Shown: piece by piece, positions 38,463 through 41,093 of the stretch | How positions within the stretch are numbered: position 1 is the stretch's first letter | Layout: each line of letters begins with the position of its first letter | Origin: Halanaerobiales bacterium | GTDB lineage: Bacteria > Bacillota_F > Halanaerobiia > DY22613 | Length of the DNA: 41,093 nt | Reading direction: 5' to 3' | Assembly: GCA_023128035.1 (NCBI GenBank) | Contig: JAGMES010000030.1 | Span: 1-41,093, forward strand | Translations under genes and position numbers: made by a program | Notes under the pieces: generated by a model | What the model was told of the DNA's origin: nothing | The model's database searches: none | Seen by the model: only the letters and a program-made list of their open reading frames with translations

Positions 38463-40511
38463 ATGGAACCACATGATGCGGAAGTGAATTTAAATGATAA
38501 ATTAAATCATCATTTTGCAGGTCGTGTTGTAAGAAAGGATCTGACAAAAAAGATTAAAGAAGGTGCAAACGTACCAGTATATGTCCTAGAATACTTACTT
38601 GGTATGTATGCTGCATCTGATGATGAAGATAGCATTAATGAAGGTGTGGAAAGGGTTAAACAAATTCTTTCTGATAACTTCGTAAGACCTGATGAAGCTG
38701 AAAAAGTAAAATCAAAAATTAGAGAGTTAGGTCAATATACTGTTATAGATAAAATATCGGTAAAGTTGAATGAAAAAAATGACTGTTATGAAGCAGAGTT
38801 TTCAAATTTAGGATTAAAAGGTGTAGTTATAGGAGCTCATCATGTGAAAGAGTATGAAAAACTTTTAGCAGGTGGCATATGGTGTATTTTAAAAATGGAT
38901 TATTATTATGATGAAGAAAATCGTAAAATCAATCCATTTTCTATTGCTAGTTTAAAGCCTATTCAAATGCCAAATATGGATTTAGAAGAAGTTTTTGAAG
39001 GTCGAAAATATTTTACTAAAGATGAATGGATAGATGTTCTTCTAAGATCAATAGGAATGGAGCCTACACAATTAGAATATAAAGTAAAATGGCATTTATT
39101 AGCCAGACTGATTCCTTTAGTAGAAAATAATTATAATGTTTGTGAACTGGGACCTAGAGGTACAGGTAAATCTCATGTATATAAAGAGATTTCCCCAAAT
39201 TCCATTTTGGTATCTGGAGGACAAACTACAGTTGCTAACCTCTTCTATAATATGTCCTCAAGAAAAATTGGACTAGTTGGTATGTGGGATGCTGTTGCTT
39301 TTGATGAAGTGGCTGGAATTACATTTAAAGATAAAGATGGAATTCAAATAATGAAAGACTACATGGCATCAGGCTCTTTTGCAAGAGGAAGAGAAGAAAA
39401 AGCAGCCTCTGCATCTATGGTGTTTGTAGGGAATATTAATCAAAGTGTTGATGTACTTTTAAAAACTTCTCATTTGTTTGATCCGTTTCCAGCAGCTATG
39501 GCCTATGATTCAGCTTTCTTCGATCGCATGCATTATTATATACCAGGCTGGGAAATACCGAAGATGCGACCTGAGTATTTTACTAATGAATATGGTTTTA
39601 TTACGGATTATGTTGCTGAATTTTTCAGAGAGATGCGTAAAAGATCATTTTCAGATACTATAGATAAATATTTTAAGTTAGGAAATAATCTGAATCAAAG
39701 AGATGTAATTGCTGTTAGAAAAACTTTGTCAGGTCTTGTTAAGTTAATATATCCTAATGGAGATTTTACTAAAGATGATATAGAAGAAATATTGAGATAT
39801 TCTTTAATAGGAAGAAGAAGAGTGAAAGAGCAATTAAAGAAAATAGGTGGTATGGAATTTTATGATGTACATTTTTCGTATATTGACAATGAAACTTTAA
39901 AAGAAGAATTCGTATCTGTTCCAGAACAAGGAGGAAGCAAGCTTATACCTGAGGGCAAGGGGAAACCAGGTCATATTTATACTGTTGCCCGTGGTGAATC
40001 AGGAATGATTGGTGTATATAAGATAGAAACAGAAGTGGTATCTGGCTCAGGAAAGTTTGAAAAAACAGGCTTGGGAACAAATAGGGATGCTAAAGAGAGT
40101 ATTGCTACAGCGTATAGCTACTTTAAAGCTAATAATAAAAATATAAGTGGTACAATTAGCACGAAAACGAAGGATTATTTAATGGCCATACAGGATTTGC
40201 AAGGAATAGGAATGACTTCAGAGTTATCTTTAGCAGCTTTTATAGGCCTTTGCTCAGGAGCTATAGGAAAACCTACACAAAGTCAGCATGTAGTTTTAGG
40301 ATCTATTAGCATTGGCGGCACAATTAATAAAGTTGAAGAGCTGGCAAATGTATTGCAAGTATGTTTTGATGTTGGAGCTAAGAAAATTCTTCTGCCTATG
40401 GCATCAGCAGTGGATATAGCAACAGTACCTGCTGAATTATTTGCTAAGTTTCAGATATCTTTCTATCAAAGTCCAGAAGACGCAGTTTTTAAGGCTTTAG
40501 GGGTGGAATAG
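38463..40511 (+). CDS. brxL: BREX Lon-like AAA+ protein BrxL
   Basis: The last gene of a type 1 BREX operon. The 682-residue protein has an AAA+ core with Walker A LGPRGTGKSHVY (about 229-240) and Walker B AVAFDEVAG (about 278-286), and a C-terminal Lon-type fold ending LGVE. In the Lon part the usual GPSAG is GMTSE, and the lysine of the Lon dyad aligns with Ala in KVEELANVLQ. That suggests no Lon-type proteolysis, in line with BrxL acting as a DNA-binding ring rather than a protease. The alignment is by eye. Intact gene, terminator 90 nt downstream. Confidence 0.92.
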   Translation: MEPHDAEVNLNDKLNHHFAGRVVRKDLTKKIKEGANVPVYVLEYLLGMYAASDDEDSINEGVERVKQILSDNFVRPDEAEKVKSKIRELGQYTVIDKISVKLNEKNDCYEAEFSNLGLKGVVIGAHHVKEYEKLLAGGIWCILKMDYYYDEENRKINPFSIASLKPIQMPNMDLEEVFEGRKYFTKDEWIDVLLRSIGMEPTQLEYKVKWHLLARLIPLVENNYNVCELGPRGTGKSHVYKEISPNSILVSGGQTTVANLFYNMSSRKIGLVGMWDAVAFDEVAGITFKDKDGIQIMKDYMASGSFARGREEKAASASMVFVGNINQSVDVLLKTSHLFDPFPAAMAYDSAFFDRMHYYIPGWEIPKMRPEYFTNEYGFITDYVAEFFREMRKRSFSDTIDKYFKLGNNLNQRDVIAVRKTLSGLVKLIYPNGDFTKDDIEEILRYSLIGRRRVKEQLKKIGGMEFYDVHFSYIDNETLKEEFVSVPEQGGSKLIPEGKGKPGHIYTVARGESGMIGVYKIETEVVSGSGKFEKTGLGTNRDAKESIATAYSYFKANNKNISGTISTKTKDYLMAIQDLQGIGMTSELSLAAFIGLCSGAIGKPTQSQHVVLGSISIGGTINKVEELANVLQVCFDVGAKKILLPMASAVDIATVPAELFAKFQISFYQSPEDAVFKALGVE

Positions 40512-40595
40512 ATGACATTAATATATCAGAAAATCGACCAGCGGAAAGGGGTGTCTGGGTGGGTACGATTCCTACACACTCCTGCCAAATGTTGA
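40512..40595 (+). CDS. Short 27-codon ORF abutting brxL, possibly a truncated gene
   Basis: ATG follows the brxL TAG directly, with GGGGTGG as ribosome site. The product is MTLIYQKIDQRKGVSGW... to Cys27. The DNA at 40535-40590 is more GC-rich than around it. It may be the stump of a further operon gene cut at an island edge, or no gene at all. Confidence 0.22.
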   Translation: MTLIYQKIDQRKGVSGWVRFLHTPAKC

Positions 40596-40599
40596 GATT

Positions 40600-40627
40600 A
40601 AGACCCTTGTTTGATGAGGGTCTTTTT
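40600..40627 (+). terminator. Rho-independent terminator after the BREX operon
   Basis: AAGACCCT pairs with AGGGTCTT over a 9-nt loop and runs into TTTT. Confidence 0.8.
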
Positions 40628-40671
40628 CATTTGTATTTTTGAAATTTTATACAGTCCAAGTAATGAATTGC

Positions 40672-40701
40672 ATAAAAAGAAAACCAACCGTTTGGGTTGG
40701 T
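40672..40701 (-). terminator. Terminator of the right-edge membrane gene
   Basis: On the minus strand ACCAACC pairs with GGTTGGT, followed by TTTTCTTTTT. It lies about 45 nt past the stop of the minus-strand gene. Confidence 0.65.
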
Positions 40702-40744
40702 AGTATAAAACAATTTTACTCCTTTTACTTGGATAGTTTGATAT

Positions 40745-41093
40745 TTATTGTTTATAGGAAAGGACAACAATTTCAGTACTCAATTTTTTGGATATAAAGT
40801 ATAAAAATACGGCAAAAATACAACCTATACTAAATAAAGTGATACTAAGGAAGTAGATTATGCTAATACTATCAAACGTGAAACCCTTTTCAATTAGCAA
40901 CTTCATTGGTAAAATAGTAGCATACGTAATAGAAAAAGATGAAAGCGAAAGATAAAATCTTATTTTCTCAGGTTTTGTAGATATCATTGTTAACACAGTT
41001 AAGAACATTGTAATACATAAACAAAATAAAATAAACACTAAAAAAAATAGTGCAAATCGAAAACTAATAATTAATTCGACAATAACTGCTATA
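40745..41093 (-). CDS. Integral membrane protein, partial
   Basis: The frame is open from the right edge to the stop at 40745, at least 115 residues, so the N-terminus lies outside the window. It contains about three hydrophobic segments: FLVFILFCLCITMFLTVLT, FSITYATILPMKLLI and a longer one with FLSITLFSIGCIFAVFLYFI. The C-terminus is short and charged (SKKLSTEIVVLSYKQ). No family recognised. It is convergent with BREX and has its own terminator. Confidence 0.6.
   Translation of the reverse strand, partial: IAVIVELIISFRFALFFLVFILFCLCITMFLTVLTMISTKPEKIRFYLSLSSFSITYATILPMKLLIEKGFTFDSISIIYFLSITLFSIGCIFAVFLYFISKKLSTEIVVLSYKQ

Overview
The window is AT-rich DNA with strong GGAGG-type ribosome binding sites and frequent GTG/TTG starts. 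It looks like chromosomal DNA of a low-GC Gram-positive (Firmicutes-type) anaerobe. Halanaerobiia is one possibility, but that is an impression from gene content and was not tested.

Layout. (1) 1-8.9 kb is mostly housekeeping: a left-edge secreted protein on the minus strand that apparently starts with AUA, a palindromic repeat element, glutaminase, glycerol kinase, GalE, a membrane-anchored TPR protein (minus strand), a 52-residue membrane peptide and SecA. (2) 9.0-12.8 kb holds two adjacent P-loop ATPase genes. The first is of the DUF3696/OLD-like type; the second is an AAA-like ATPase fused to a PD-(D/E)XK-type nuclease domain. A tiny secreted peptide follows on the minus strand, then an orphan 55-codon ORF. 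(3) 13.2-26.1 kb is a run of 14 same-strand genes that reads as an undescribed small-molecule or glycoconjugate biosynthesis cluster. It contains an acyl-AMP ligase, an APH-fold kinase, two ABC-2 permeases, an acyl carrier protein, two family-2-type glycosyltransferases, two paired alpha/beta-hydrolases (one apparently catalytically dead), a thymidylate-synthase homologue with the Asn-to-Asp change typical of (d)CMP hydroxymethylases, the ABC ATPase, a jelly-roll-like protein, a 2-hydroxyacid dehydrogenase and a BtrH-like acyl-ACP acyltransferase. (4) 26.2-27.2 kb holds a gene split by a -1 frameshift at a T7 tract, then decayed DNA. (5) 27.2-40.5 kb is a complete type 1 BREX phage-defence operon, brxA-brxB-brxC-pglX-pglZ-brxL, with a good promoter. 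A second copy of the palindromic element lies between pglX and pglZ. (6) The right edge holds two terminators and a partial membrane protein on the minus strand.

How the parts may work together. In the biosynthetic run the ligase would activate an acid and load it on the carrier protein, and the BtrH-like enzyme would move the acyl group to an acceptor. The glycosyltransferases and the TS-like enzyme would build or decorate a sugar or nucleotide part, and the two permeases plus the ATPase would export the product. This product logic is inference from families. The BREX operon and perhaps the ATPase/nuclease pair make this an accessory, defence-rich region next to core genes. No tRNA, rRNA, CRISPR array or intact transposase gene was seen.
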